DNA of 64,000 nt from contig NZ_MRTD01000004.1 of assembly GCF_001956295.1 (NCBI RefSeq), positions 248,001 through 312,000 of the forward strand. The letters run 5' to 3'. The first letter of the stretch is position 1. Every line of letters starts with the position of its first letter. The position numbers were made by a program, and so were the translations under genes. The DNA is from Paenibacillus sp. FSL A5-0031 (GTDB lineage: Bacteria; Bacillota; Bacilli; Paenibacillales; Paenibacillaceae). The notes beneath the pieces are model-generated. The model saw only the letters and a program-made list of their open reading frames with translations, was not told where the DNA came from and did not search any database. This document shows positions 16,693-25,144 of the stretch, piece by piece.

Positions 16693-18084
16693 CTACAGGT
16701 CCCAGCCAGGCAGCATCGACTTCGTGTTCTGAAGCATTTTCTCAAACAATGCTGCGCCAGCATGATTAGGCAGACTAACAAGCGGATCGTTCATGAAAGC
16801 CTGAAACGCCAAAGCTTTGTCTTTGTTTAAGGCTGCCTGAAGGGTCATTTCCTGATTTATTACATGGGGCAGCACCAGCTGCTCTACCTCAGGAATAAGC
16901 CTGCCAGCAACAATCGGGCTTACGCGGTTATAACCGAATACAGCGTTCGTCTCCACGACGGCACCCGCCGGCAAACCTTCGATCTGTCCGCGATTCGGCA
17001 TATTTACGTTCGTAATCAGCTCGCCCATTCCGAGTAATGCTTTTATCATCTCAATGCCTTCCTCTCCGGTAGGCTTCACCTCGAATGCTTCCTCACCAGT
17101 TGCTAGCCGCTGGCCCTTGGCATAAAGTTCTGCCTGGTTTTTCTTCCGCCAATCCACCTTCGTTAGGCTGAATTTCCAGCTTTGCACCGTCTCAGGGTTC
17201 TTTAAATAAAGCTCGCCCGGCATAAACTCCTCCAAATGCCTATCGCCAGCCGCAGCAATGATGCCGTACTTGCGGAATAAATCAAATTTGACCCGCTGCG
17301 CAGAAGCAAAATGATCGTTGAGCCAGTGGCCTTTTTTCTTGCCTTCATACCCTTCCGCATAATGCTCTTCAACAAATTCCTTGTAAAGCGGGAATAAATC
17401 GATGCCTTGGTAAGAGGCTCTGTCCAGCCATGTAAAATGATTGATGCCCAGTACATTAACCTTGATGTCACGCCGGTCAACCGAAGGGACTCCCAGCTTT
17501 TTCTCCACCATGGAAGCGAGCAAATGCTGCGTGCCAAACACCTCATGGCAGCATCCGATGGCCTTCACCTCCGGGAACACCTCGTAAAGCGTTCTCGTGC
17601 ACAGTGTCATTGGGTTCGTATAGTTAATGACCCACGCGTCTGGCGCATATTGTTTGATCGCATTCGCAATCTCGACATATAGCGGGATGGTACGAAGCGC
17701 ACGGACAAGTCCTCCTGGTCCGACCGTATCGCCCACCGACTGGTAAATCCCGTATTCTTCCGGCAAATGGACATCCGATTCCATCTCGGCAAAGGTTCCT
17801 GGCAGAATGGAAATGATGATAAAATCTGCACCTTGCAATGCGTCTTGCAATGCAGGCACTGCCTCATAGCTCCACTTACCCTTCGTGTCAGTCGCCTGCG
17901 ACAGCCTGTTGCCGATGATCGCATTTTGCGCGGCTGATTCATAATGAATATCATACAGCTTAACGTTGCCGGCAAGCTCGCTTTCTGCTGCAAGGTCGCT
18001 CATCAATCCCCAAGCCCAGCCGCGGGAGCCGCCTCCGATATAAGCAATTTGAACGTTCTCTTTATGTTTCTCATCCGGTTTCAT
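16693..18084 (-). CDS. Glycoside hydrolase family 4, CHEV-type alpha-galacturonidase (LplD-like)
   Basis: GH4 enzymes use NAD and a divalent metal to cleave glycosides by oxidation and elimination. The 463-residue protein has the N-terminal Rossmann motif YIGGGSRGWAW (15-25), the substrate loop NYTNPM (154-159), and the metal-binding C179-H180-E181-V182 in GCCHEVFG with H216 in GINHFTW. CHEV is the motif described for alpha-galacturonidases such as Bacillus subtilis LplD, so the likely substrates are short alpha-galacturonosides from pectin. It is last in an operon with two permeases and a binding lipoprotein, 12 bp from the upstream gene. A neutral alpha-glycosidase role cannot be excluded. 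Confidence 0.85.
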   Translation of the reverse strand: MKPDEKHKENVQIAYIGGGSRGWAWGLMSDLAAESELAGNVKLYDIHYESAAQNAIIGNRLSQATDTKGKWSYEAVPALQDALQGADFIIISILPGTFAEMESDVHLPEEYGIYQSVGDTVGPGGLVRALRTIPLYVEIANAIKQYAPDAWVINYTNPMTLCTRTLYEVFPEVKAIGCCHEVFGTQHLLASMVEKKLGVPSVDRRDIKVNVLGINHFTWLDRASYQGIDLFPLYKEFVEEHYAEGYEGKKKGHWLNDHFASAQRVKFDLFRKYGIIAAAGDRHLEEFMPGELYLKNPETVQSWKFSLTKVDWRKKNQAELYAKGQRLATGEEAFEVKPTGEEGIEMIKALLGMGELITNVNMPNRGQIEGLPAGAVVETNAVFGYNRVSPIVAGRLIPEVEQLVLPHVINQEMTLQAALNKDKALAFQAFMNDPLVSLPNHAGAALFEKMLQNTKSMLPGWDL

Positions 18085-18095
18085 ATCGTTTCTCC

Positions 18096-18935
18096 TTATC
18101 CTTTTAATCCTGTAGTGGAGATGCCTTCAACAAAATATTTCTGCGCCAAAAAGAATAACAAAATGCACGGAACGACGCTCACAACCGACATCGCAAGCAC
18201 CTGATTCCACGAAACGGCCGAGGAGGCATCCAGCGACAAGCGCAGGCCAAGCGAGACCGTGAATTTTTTTACGCTGCTTATATAAATGATTGAGTTAAAG
18301 AAATCATTCCAGGTCCAAATGAACTGAAAGATGCCCACCGAGAAAAGAGCTGGCTTGCATAAGGGCAGCAGTACACGAATGAGAACCATAAACGAATTGC
18401 AGCCGTCAATTGTAGCCGATTCATCCAGTTCCCTTGGCAATCCCCGAAAAAACTGAATAAGCATATAGATGAAAAAAGCTGAGGTTGCGAAAGCGGATGG
18501 TACGATAAACGGCAAATAAGTGTCCAGCCATCCAAGCTTATTGAACAGGATATAACGCGGAATCATAACGGTTGCATCCGGCAGCATCAACGTCGCCATC
18601 ATAATGGAGAACAGAAACGTTCGAAGCGGAAACACAAACCGGGAAAAGCCATAAGCAACGATAACACTCGAGATGATTGTCAGAACGACCGTAGGCAGCA
18701 CCATCTTAAGCGTATTAACAAAAAAATGCTGAAAGCCGTATTGGCCAGTTCCTGCCCAGCCCAAGGAATAGGAATCCCAAACGTAGGTATCCGCAAACAG
18801 CTTGCTGGAGCCGAAAATATCTTGATTCGTCTTAAACGATGATACAAACAGCCATATTAACGGATAAATCATGACAAAGCCTAACAATGTCAACAGCACA
18901 TAAGACAACCACTTATTCGAGCTGGTATGCGTCAT
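18096..18935 (-). CDS. Carbohydrate ABC transporter permease (MalG/UgpE type)
   Basis: The 279-residue inner permease has six predicted helices and the ATPase-coupling EAA loop ELDESATIDGCNSFMVLIRV (about 180-200), then LLPLCKPALFSVGIF. It forms the channel with the next upstream permease. Its ATG overlaps the upstream stop codon by 4 nt, indicating translational coupling. The locus has no ATPase gene, so a shared MsmX-type ATPase encoded elsewhere probably energises it. Confidence 0.93.
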   Translation of the reverse strand: MTHTSSNKWLSYVLLTLLGFVMIYPLIWLFVSSFKTNQDIFGSSKLFADTYVWDSYSLGWAGTGQYGFQHFFVNTLKMVLPTVVLTIISSVIVAYGFSRFVFPLRTFLFSIMMATLMLPDATVMIPRYILFNKLGWLDTYLPFIVPSAFATSAFFIYMLIQFFRGLPRELDESATIDGCNSFMVLIRVLLPLCKPALFSVGIFQFIWTWNDFFNSIIYISSVKKFTVSLGLRLSLDASSAVSWNQVLAMSVVSVVPCILLFFLAQKYFVEGISTTGLKG

Positions 18936-19828
18936 TTGGTTTTACCTCCGTCTTCATAGTAGACCCAGCGGTTAGAGGTTTTGAAAATAATGCCTGTTAC
19001 GACCATGATGATCGCGAACAAGACCCATGACAGCGCTGAAGCGTACCCCATTTTAAAGAAGGTGAAGGCTTCCTCATACAGCTTCAAAGCATAGAGATAA
19101 GTAGACTTCATCGGTCCGCCGCTCGTAATAACGAAGGCGCCGGTAAATTCTTGGAACGCGTTAACCATCTGCATGACCAGATTGAACAGGACAATTGGTG
19201 TCAGCAGCGGCACGGTAATTTTAAAGAACATGCGGGTCTTGGAGGCACCGTCGATGGAACCTGCTTCGTACAGGTCACTAGGAATTTGCTGAATACCTGC
19301 TAGAAATAAAACCATTGAAGACCCAAATTGCCAAACCGATAATAAACCGAGTGTATAAAGCGCGATATCTGGGTTGCCCAGCCAATCGATTGAAGGAATG
19401 CCGACATTAGCCAGCAAGCTGTTGACGACGCCGTCCTTCATGAATAGGAACCGCCAAAGCACCGATATCGCCACGCTTCCGCCAAGAATCGAGGGCAAAT
19501 AATAGATGGTTCGAAACAAATTAATGGCTCGCAGCTTGGCGCTAAGCACGATAGCAACGAATAAGGCAAAGGCGAGCTTCACCGGCACGGCAAGAACCAC
19601 ATAAATCGACGTTACTTTTAGCGCTTGGGTAAAGCCGGGATCATTCATGAAAATTTGCTTATAATTATCCAAACCAATGAATTTGGGGGCATTCACCATG
19701 TTGTAATCCGTCAAGGAATAATAAAATGACGCGATGAAGGGATACAACTGAAAAATGAGCAGCCCCAGAATCCATGGAAGAACATATATAAGTCCGATAT
19801 ATCGAAAGCTGCGCTTCTTCCTGGCCAC
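18932..19828 (-). CDS. Carbohydrate ABC transporter permease (MalF/UgpA type)
   Basis: The 298-residue membrane protein has the family opening YVLPWILGLLIFQLYPFIAS and an EAA loop LYEAGSIDGASKTRMFFKIT (about 185-205) for ATPase contact. It pairs with the downstream MalG-type permease. It starts at GTG 19828 behind AGGAG at 9 nt. Position in the operon: second, after the binding lipoprotein. Confidence 0.93.
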   Translation of the reverse strand: MARKKRSFRYIGLIYVLPWILGLLIFQLYPFIASFYYSLTDYNMVNAPKFIGLDNYKQIFMNDPGFTQALKVTSIYVVLAVPVKLAFALFVAIVLSAKLRAINLFRTIYYLPSILGGSVAISVLWRFLFMKDGVVNSLLANVGIPSIDWLGNPDIALYTLGLLSVWQFGSSMVLFLAGIQQIPSDLYEAGSIDGASKTRMFFKITVPLLTPIVLFNLVMQMVNAFQEFTGAFVITSGGPMKSTYLYALKLYEEAFTFFKMGYASALSWVLFAIIMVVTGIIFKTSNRWVYYEDGGKTK

Positions 19829-19923
19829 TGGCTCACACTCCTATTCTCTATCGGAAATGTGGGAGAGCACGCCAGTCAATCGCATAGCTATCACTGGCGT
19901 GCACCCCGTTCTTTAAATCCGTT

Positions 19924-21246
19924 TTATCTTCCTTGCAGCTCTTTCAGTTTTTTCTCCAGGCTGCTAACGAGCTCTTGCGCGGCCTTGTCTGGCGTCAGCT
20001 TTCCGTAAGCCACCTTCTCGATAACATCCTGCAGCAGAGCGGATACCTCCGAGTTAGTAGAGATTGCATTATCTACAATGCCTGCGTTTTTCAGACCCAT
20101 TTCGACTGCTTTCGTAATCGCTTCGTCTATTTTCCCTGCCTCTACAGCAGCGGTTTGCGCGGAAGAGGATGCTGGAATGGAGCGGACATCGCCTAAGATA
20201 ACTGCTGCTTCTGCGTCATTCATCAGCCAGTTCAGAAATTTCACGGACTCTTCCGGGTGCTTCGACTTGCTGCTTACGGCAATCAACTGCGAGGGCCTTA
20301 CCAATACGGCTGAGTTTTTCGCATTTTTATCGATGGCAGGCAAGGCAGTTACGACTTCCACACCTTCAGGCAGCACCGAGCGAAGCGACAAGAGCGTACT
20401 GCTCATAGCCGAGATGATCGGAATATCTTGATTGATCCATTTCGGATTCTGTTCGGTTTTGCCGAAAAATAAATCGGATTCTCCGAGCGGCTGGTATACG
20501 CCAGCTTTCATGGCCTTGTCGATCCATTCCAAGGCACTCGCGGCTTCCTCTTTCGTAAAGCCAAGCGAATAATCTTCATTGATCCACTGAGTTCCGGTGC
20601 GCTGCTTAAGCATGTTCGTGAAATCCTGCATCAGCATGCCGTGGTCAGCAAGAAGCAAATACTTGGTATTGTCTTTATCATGAAGCTTCTTGCCTTCCTC
20701 GTAGAGGGTATCCCAGTCCCACTGAATATCGGTCGGTACGCCGAGCTTATCGGCTGCCGTCTTATTAATAACGAGCGCATAAGCATTTACGCCGGAAGGG
20801 AGCGCTACCATTTTGTCGTTATAAACGCTGAAATTGTTCAGGAAGTCTTGATCAAAGCCCTCCAACGACAGTCCTTCCTGCTTACTAAGATCGAGGAAAA
20901 AGTCATTTTTCGTCAGTTCCTTCATCCATGGAACGTCAAGCTGAATAATATCGGCGGACGTAGCGCTGGCCAGCTGTGTTTTGACCTTTTGCTCATAGCC
21001 GTCAAAGCCCTGGTATTCCGCTTCGATCGTCACGTTCGGCGCAATCTTCTTGTACGCTTCTATAGCAGCAAGCGTAGCTTCATGGCGGCCGTCGCCACCC
21101 CACCAGCTAAAGCGCAGGGTAACCTTCTTATCCGAGCCGCTGCCTTGATTTTCTTTGTCCGGTTTCCCGGAGGAACAACCTGAAATGATGATTGCAAATA
21201 CGACTATCAAAGCAATGAAACCGTTTAATCCTTTCAATCGGTGCAT
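19924..21246 (-). CDS. Extracellular solute-binding lipoprotein (family 1) of the sugar ABC importer
   Basis: The 440-residue protein has a lipoprotein signal with lipobox IISGC (cysteine 24), so it is tethered outside the membrane. The mature part begins with a charged linker and VTLRFSWWGGDGRHEATLAA, typical of family 1 sugar-binding proteins; a late segment is SKHPEESVKFLNWLMNDAEA. The linked GH4 enzyme suggests galacturonic-acid-containing oligosaccharides as ligand (inference). It is first in the operon. Upstream lie a promoter, a cre site over the start region and three phased repeats, pointing to CcpA repression and activation by the divergent YesN-like regulator. Confidence 0.92.
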   Translation of the reverse strand: MHRLKGLNGFIALIVVFAIIISGCSSGKPDKENQGSGSDKKVTLRFSWWGGDGRHEATLAAIEAYKKIAPNVTIEAEYQGFDGYEQKVKTQLASATSADIIQLDVPWMKELTKNDFFLDLSKQEGLSLEGFDQDFLNNFSVYNDKMVALPSGVNAYALVINKTAADKLGVPTDIQWDWDTLYEEGKKLHDKDNTKYLLLADHGMLMQDFTNMLKQRTGTQWINEDYSLGFTKEEAASALEWIDKAMKAGVYQPLGESDLFFGKTEQNPKWINQDIPIISAMSSTLLSLRSVLPEGVEVVTALPAIDKNAKNSAVLVRPSQLIAVSSKSKHPEESVKFLNWLMNDAEAAVILGDVRSIPASSSAQTAAVEAGKIDEAITKAVEMGLKNAGIVDNAISTNSEVSALLQDVIEKVAYGKLTPDKAAQELVSSLEKKLKELQGR

Positions 21247-21270
21247 ATGAACCTCTCCCTTTTGTTTTCT

Positions 21271-21284
21271 TGGAAACGCTTTCT
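21271..21284. promoter_or_regulatory. cre site (CcpA operator)
   Basis: TGGAAACGCTTTCT matches the catabolite-responsive element consensus TGWAANCGNTNWCA except for two positions. It lies just downstream of the -10 box, where bound CcpA would block initiation. Confidence 0.8.
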
Positions 21285-21286
21285 AA

Positions 21287-21315
21287 AGTATAGGATTGAT
21301 TGATTATTTACATAA
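21287..21315 (-). promoter_or_regulatory. Promoter of the pectin-sugar operon
   Basis: TTATGT (21310-21315) and TATACT (21287-21292) with a 17-bp spacer lie 41 bp upstream of the binding-protein start. The weak -35 fits an activator-dependent promoter. Confidence 0.6.
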
Positions 21316-21336
21316 GGCATCTAATCTTAGATTTAA

Positions 21337-21396
21337 GTATCATTATTTGAGCAATCCCATTCCGTAGTATCATTTTATCGGTTAACGTATCATTTT
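21337..21396. promoter_or_regulatory. Three helically phased direct repeats, candidate YesN-like activator sites
   Basis: GTATCATT recurs at 21337, 21367 and 21387, spaced 30 and 20 bp, so all three face one side of the helix. They lie about 20-80 bp upstream of the operon -35 box. ATCTTAGAT also occurs twice nearby (21324 and 21398). AraC-type regulators often bind such direct repeats. Confidence 0.6.
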
Positions 21397-21501
21397 TATC
21401 TTAGATGCCGCATGGCTTCTCTATGAACACATTAGCCTGATCCTGCTGTGCTATAATCTCATTATCAGCAAAGGAAGACTACATCGTTAAGAGGTGATGA
21501 G

Positions 21502-22233
21502 ATGTACAGGCTGCTGCTAGTTGATGATGAGGCGGATACAAGAGAAGCTTTATCTTCCTACTTTCCGTGGCAGGAGGTCGGTTTTCAAATTATCGGCCAA
21601 TGCGGAAACGGTAAGGAAGCATTGAATTTCATTCAAAATCATGACAAAATCGATGTCATCCTTACCGATATTAAAATGCCTGTCATGTCCGGCCTTGAGC
21701 TTGCCGAGGTCATTCATGAGCAGAAGCATAATATTCATGTTATTTTTCTTAGCAGCTACCGCGAGTTCGAATATGCCCAGAAGGCGCTTCGTTATCGAGT
21801 CAACAACTATATCGTGAAGCCCGCAAAATATCAGGTTTTATTGGACGTATTCGCCGGCCTGAGAGACGAGCTGGAAGCAGCGAAGCACGCCTTGGATCAA
21901 CCGCCTTCTGGCACGAGCAACGAAGGGCTGATTATTACACAAATTAAAGCGTATATCCAGAATCAATATAAAGATGCGAATCTGGAGGATGCGGCAAAGC
22001 AGGTATATTTGAATGCCAACTATTTGAGCTATTTGTTCAAACAAAAAACCGGTCAAAATTTTACCGATTATCTCATACAGGTGAAAATGAAGGTTGCGAT
22101 GAGGCTCATTCAGGAGAACCAATTTAAAACATACGAAATTAGTGAAATGGTCGGCTACAGCAATGCCAAAAATTTCACCCGGACATTCAAAAGCTACTAT
22201 GGCAAAACACCTAGCGAATGTAAGAACGGATGA
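21502..22233 (+). CDS. Response regulator, YesN-like (REC plus AraC-type HTH), short form
   Basis: The 243-residue protein has a receiver domain with acidic pocket D8-D9, phosphorylation site D56 in LTDIKMP and K106 in YIVKP, then an AraC-type double helix-turn-helix (about 145-243) ending ISEMVGYSNAKNFTRTFKSY. It is shorter than usual YesN-type proteins because the middle linker region is nearly absent. It is divergent from the sugar operon and 8 bp upstream of its kinase gene, so it probably activates sugar uptake when phosphorylated. The ribosome binding site is GAGGTGATG. Confidence 0.9.
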   Translation: MYRLLLVDDEADTREALSSYFPWQEVGFQIIGQCGNGKEALNFIQNHDKIDVILTDIKMPVMSGLELAEVIHEQKHNIHVIFLSSYREFEYAQKALRYRVNNYIVKPAKYQVLLDVFAGLRDELEAAKHALDQPPSGTSNEGLIITQIKAYIQNQYKDANLEDAAKQVYLNANYLSYLFKQKTGQNFTDYLIQVKMKVAMRLIQENQFKTYEISEMVGYSNAKNFTRTFKSYYGKTPSECKNG

Positions 22234-22241
22234 TCTAAACG

Positions 22242-23993
22242 ATGAAAGAGCGCTATTTTATCAAGCATTTGGCTACTTTTCTCATTCCTTTAATATTGCC
22301 TTTAATCATATTAGGCTCGTTATCCTTTATAACCACACAGAGGGACATGAAGGCAGACATTAACAAGAACAGCCGTTTCCTGCTATTGCAATCACAGCGC
22401 CAGATCGAGATGATTTTGGATGAACTAGACACGTTGAAGCTTGCATTATACCAGAACGCTAAAGTTTTCAATGAGCTGTCCAACGTTCTGCAAAATCCGA
22501 TCTATACGTATGAGAGTTCTACTTCGTATCAAATTATATCCAGCTATTTGAATGCGCTTACCAGCTCAAAACCTTATATCCATTCTATTTATTTCTACTC
22601 GGACAATCCGAATGGCCGTTTCGTGTCCTCACTTGACGGCTTGTCTTCAATCAACCGTTTCAACGATACGGGCTGGTTCGAGGAATTCATGAAATACGAT
22701 GGGCCCGCTACGGAATGGACGTCCAAAAGGGAAGCCAAAATTTTTGCGTTCGAGACGCAGCCGACCGAATTAATATCTATTTACAACGTGCTGGCGCCAC
22801 GGAAAATCGGTATTATTTTAAACGTTCGTCCAAAATATATTGAAAATATTTTATCCAACATCACGACGTATAAGGATCAAATTCTGCTCGTTCTAAACGA
22901 AAATAATCAGGTTATTTTCTCCAATAAAGAAGAAAATATTTTAACAGATGCCGAGCTGGATCAAATGGCAAACCACCCATCTACCTACTTCGACCTGGCT
23001 TCCTCTCTGGGAGAAGTCAACGTGACGAAGGTGGAATCGGAGCAGTACAACTGGAAATACGTGTCCGTCATTCCGCATGCTTCGTTGTACGAGACACCCT
23101 CGCGCATATTAAACTATACAATCATTTTTGCGTGCTTGTCCTTCTTTTTGGGACTTGCATTGACCTTTTATTTGACCCGAAAAAATTATAGGCAGCTGCT
23201 TGCTATAACCTCGCTGCTCAGATCTGCCGAGAATAATCGCACGCCGCTGAAGCCGCCTAGCAAAGTTAATGATGAATATTCTTACATTATTCAGAACATG
23301 ATCGCCCATTTCATTGAACATCGCTATATTCAAACCCAACTCTCAGAGAAGAAATACAAGCTTCAAGTGATGGAGCTGCTTGCGCTTCAATCCCAAATCA
23401 ATCCACATTTTTTGTATAACACGCTCAATTCGATTTATTGGGAAACCGTCGGTCTAACAGGAAAACCGAACAAAGCGAGCGATATGATTGAGAACTTGTC
23501 CGACATGCTTTCCTATTCCTTCAGCCGTCCAACCAATGAGGTAACGTGGGAGGAAGAAATCGCGAACACCGTCAGCTACATCAATATTCAGAAGAAACGG
23601 TACAAGGATACCTTCGATGTACTGTTTGAATACGACGAAGAAATTCTCAAGCTCCATACGATGAAGCTGCTGCTTCAGCCTTTAGTCGAGAACAGCTTAT
23701 ACCATGGCATAAAGGAAAAGAACGGGAATGGCCTGATCAAAATAAAAATTTTAATCATTGGGGAACAGCTTCGGCTTGTCGTCTCCGACAACGGGAACGG
23801 CATTCCTTCAGACCGGCTCACTGAAATCAGGAGATCTTTGGTTGCATCCGAAGAGCAGTCCAAGCACATCGGCTTATTGAATACGAATAAACGGCTGAAG
23901 CTGCTGTATGATCGGAGCTATCACATCACGATCAAGAGCAAGCAGGGGCTCGGGACCGTGATCAGTATTACGCTCCCCCAAATCAAGCAATAG
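22242..23993 (+). CDS. Sensor histidine kinase, YesM-like
   Basis: The 583-residue protein has a helix near residues 12-30, an extracellular sensor region (about 35-285), a second helix (about 287-310), then a HisKA_7-type region with the phosphorylated H389 in QINPHFLYN. An ATPase domain follows, with LVENSLYHGI (N box), VVSDNGNGIP (G1) and GLGTVISITLP (G2). It would phosphorylate the adjacent YesN-like regulator. The extracellular part probably senses an oligosaccharide or a loaded binding protein. It is followed directly by a terminator. Confidence 0.92.
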   Translation: MKERYFIKHLATFLIPLILPLIILGSLSFITTQRDMKADINKNSRFLLLQSQRQIEMILDELDTLKLALYQNAKVFNELSNVLQNPIYTYESSTSYQIISSYLNALTSSKPYIHSIYFYSDNPNGRFVSSLDGLSSINRFNDTGWFEEFMKYDGPATEWTSKREAKIFAFETQPTELISIYNVLAPRKIGIILNVRPKYIENILSNITTYKDQILLVLNENNQVIFSNKEENILTDAELDQMANHPSTYFDLASSLGEVNVTKVESEQYNWKYVSVIPHASLYETPSRILNYTIIFACLSFFLGLALTFYLTRKNYRQLLAITSLLRSAENNRTPLKPPSKVNDEYSYIIQNMIAHFIEHRYIQTQLSEKKYKLQVMELLALQSQINPHFLYNTLNSIYWETVGLTGKPNKASDMIENLSDMLSYSFSRPTNEVTWEEEIANTVSYINIQKKRYKDTFDVLFEYDEEILKLHTMKLLLQPLVENSLYHGIKEKNGNGLIKIKILIIGEQLRLVVSDNGNGIPSDRLTEIRRSLVASEEQSKHIGLLNTNKRLKLLYDRSYHITIKSKQGLGTVISITLPQIKQ

Positions 23994-23998
23994 CAATG

Positions 23999-24027
23999 AA
24001 GAGGGCAGGGATTGTTCCTGCCCTCTT
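23999..24027 (+). terminator. Intrinsic terminator of the two-component operon
   Basis: AAGAGGGCAGG (23999-24009) pairs with CCTGCCCTCTT (24017-24027) around a 7-nt loop. It starts 6 bp after the kinase stop codon. Confidence 0.85.
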
Positions 24028-24085
24028 TATGTTAGTTAACGCCCAATGCTTCTCGGGACCAGTCTGTTGTCACAGGGCTGATTAA

Positions 24086-24109
24086 TAAAAAAAGCCGCCC
24101 GCCGGCAGC
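24086..24109 (-). terminator. Intrinsic terminator of the RmlD-like gene
   Basis: On the minus strand GCTGCCGGCGGGCGGC (24094-24109) folds with a small loop and is followed by TTTTTTTATT. Confidence 0.75.
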
Positions 24110-24130
24110 CCCATCCTTTTCAAACTTTTG

Positions 24131-24967
24131 CTACTCTTTATCCAAATAATCGCTCACTAAATATGATATCATCTCAGCATTAGTGCTTCGCGGAGCGTTG
24201 GCAAAGTCATCGCGATTTGAACGCAACTGAAAATAATATGTAGCAGCATCATCTTCATATAATCGTTCTCGCAATATACTCTTTTCACTTCCTAATTGCT
24301 TTAAAATTTGTTCATAAAATTGCCCTTGTGTCAGCGTATCCACTGCGTCTAAATGAAAAATTCCTTTTAGCTCTTCTTCAATAATGAAGCGCAGCTGTTT
24401 AGCGAGCAAAACATCCAGAAGATTGTTAAACACGAGATTGCTGTAAACCTCTATCTCTTTATTATTTTCGATACTATCTTTAACGGTGTTCCATCTCGGA
24501 GAATCTTTCCCCCATATCGCGGGTATTCTGACAATCATCGCTCGTTCACTCAAAATTTCTGTAAGCATGTTTTCACATTCGATTTTGAATTTCCCATAAT
24601 CGGTTCCGGAAATAGGGAGATCTGTTTCAAAATGAGGCTTTGAGAAGTCTCCATCAAATACGTTCGTCGTAGAAAAGAAATACAGTCGACTATTATGCTT
24701 AGCTAGTTCCATAGCCAATTCTTTATGGAACAACAGCTGTTGATCAAACTCTCCTCTTAAACAAGAAATAACAATATCGGGTTTAATCGAATGGATGATT
24801 TTCTTCATTTCAGCCATTTGCTCAACATCTAATTTGTGCTGCTTATCAGCAGGCAGACTCGTAAATGATGAAGAATAAGTGCCATACAGGTCAAAACCGT
24901 GCTGCAATTCATCGACCAATGCCCTTCCTACAAGACCGCTTGCACCTAGAATAAGTACCTTTTTCAT
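24131..24967 (-). CDS. RmlD-like NAD(P)-binding sugar-nucleotide reductase/epimerase (SDR)
   Basis: The 278-residue protein begins MKKVLILGASGLVGRALVDE, the extended-SDR Rossmann motif GxxGxxG. It has the YxxxK catalytic pair in GTDYGKFKIECE and a preceding FFSTTNVFDG, the pattern of dTDP-4-dehydrorhamnose reductase relatives. No other dTDP-rhamnose genes are adjacent, so the true substrate is open. The ATG at 24967 sits at the Rossmann motif behind GGAGGAGTG. Single gene. Confidence 0.82.
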   Translation of the reverse strand: MKKVLILGASGLVGRALVDELQHGFDLYGTYSSSFTSLPADKQHKLDVEQMAEMKKIIHSIKPDIVISCLRGEFDQQLLFHKELAMELAKHNSRLYFFSTTNVFDGDFSKPHFETDLPISGTDYGKFKIECENMLTEILSERAMIVRIPAIWGKDSPRWNTVKDSIENNKEIEVYSNLVFNNLLDVLLAKQLRFIIEEELKGIFHLDAVDTLTQGQFYEQILKQLGSEKSILRERLYEDDAATYYFQLRSNRDDFANAPRSTNAEMISYLVSDYLDKE

Positions 24968-25144
24968 TATAAATTCACTCCTCCAAAACACCTTTATTAG
25001 AAAACGATCTATAACGAATAAAAGATACGCAGTCTCTAAAAAACATAACAAGCCATACTGGTTTCTATTCCTTATTTCTTCCCAAAAAACAGACGCAAAC
25101 TAGCGGATTATATCCGTTGTTTACGCCTGCTTATTTCAAGCTAT

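Noticed and set aside
20641..21183. 180-codon plus-strand frame opposite the solute-binding protein
   Set aside because: Shadow of the lipoprotein gene; no start signals.
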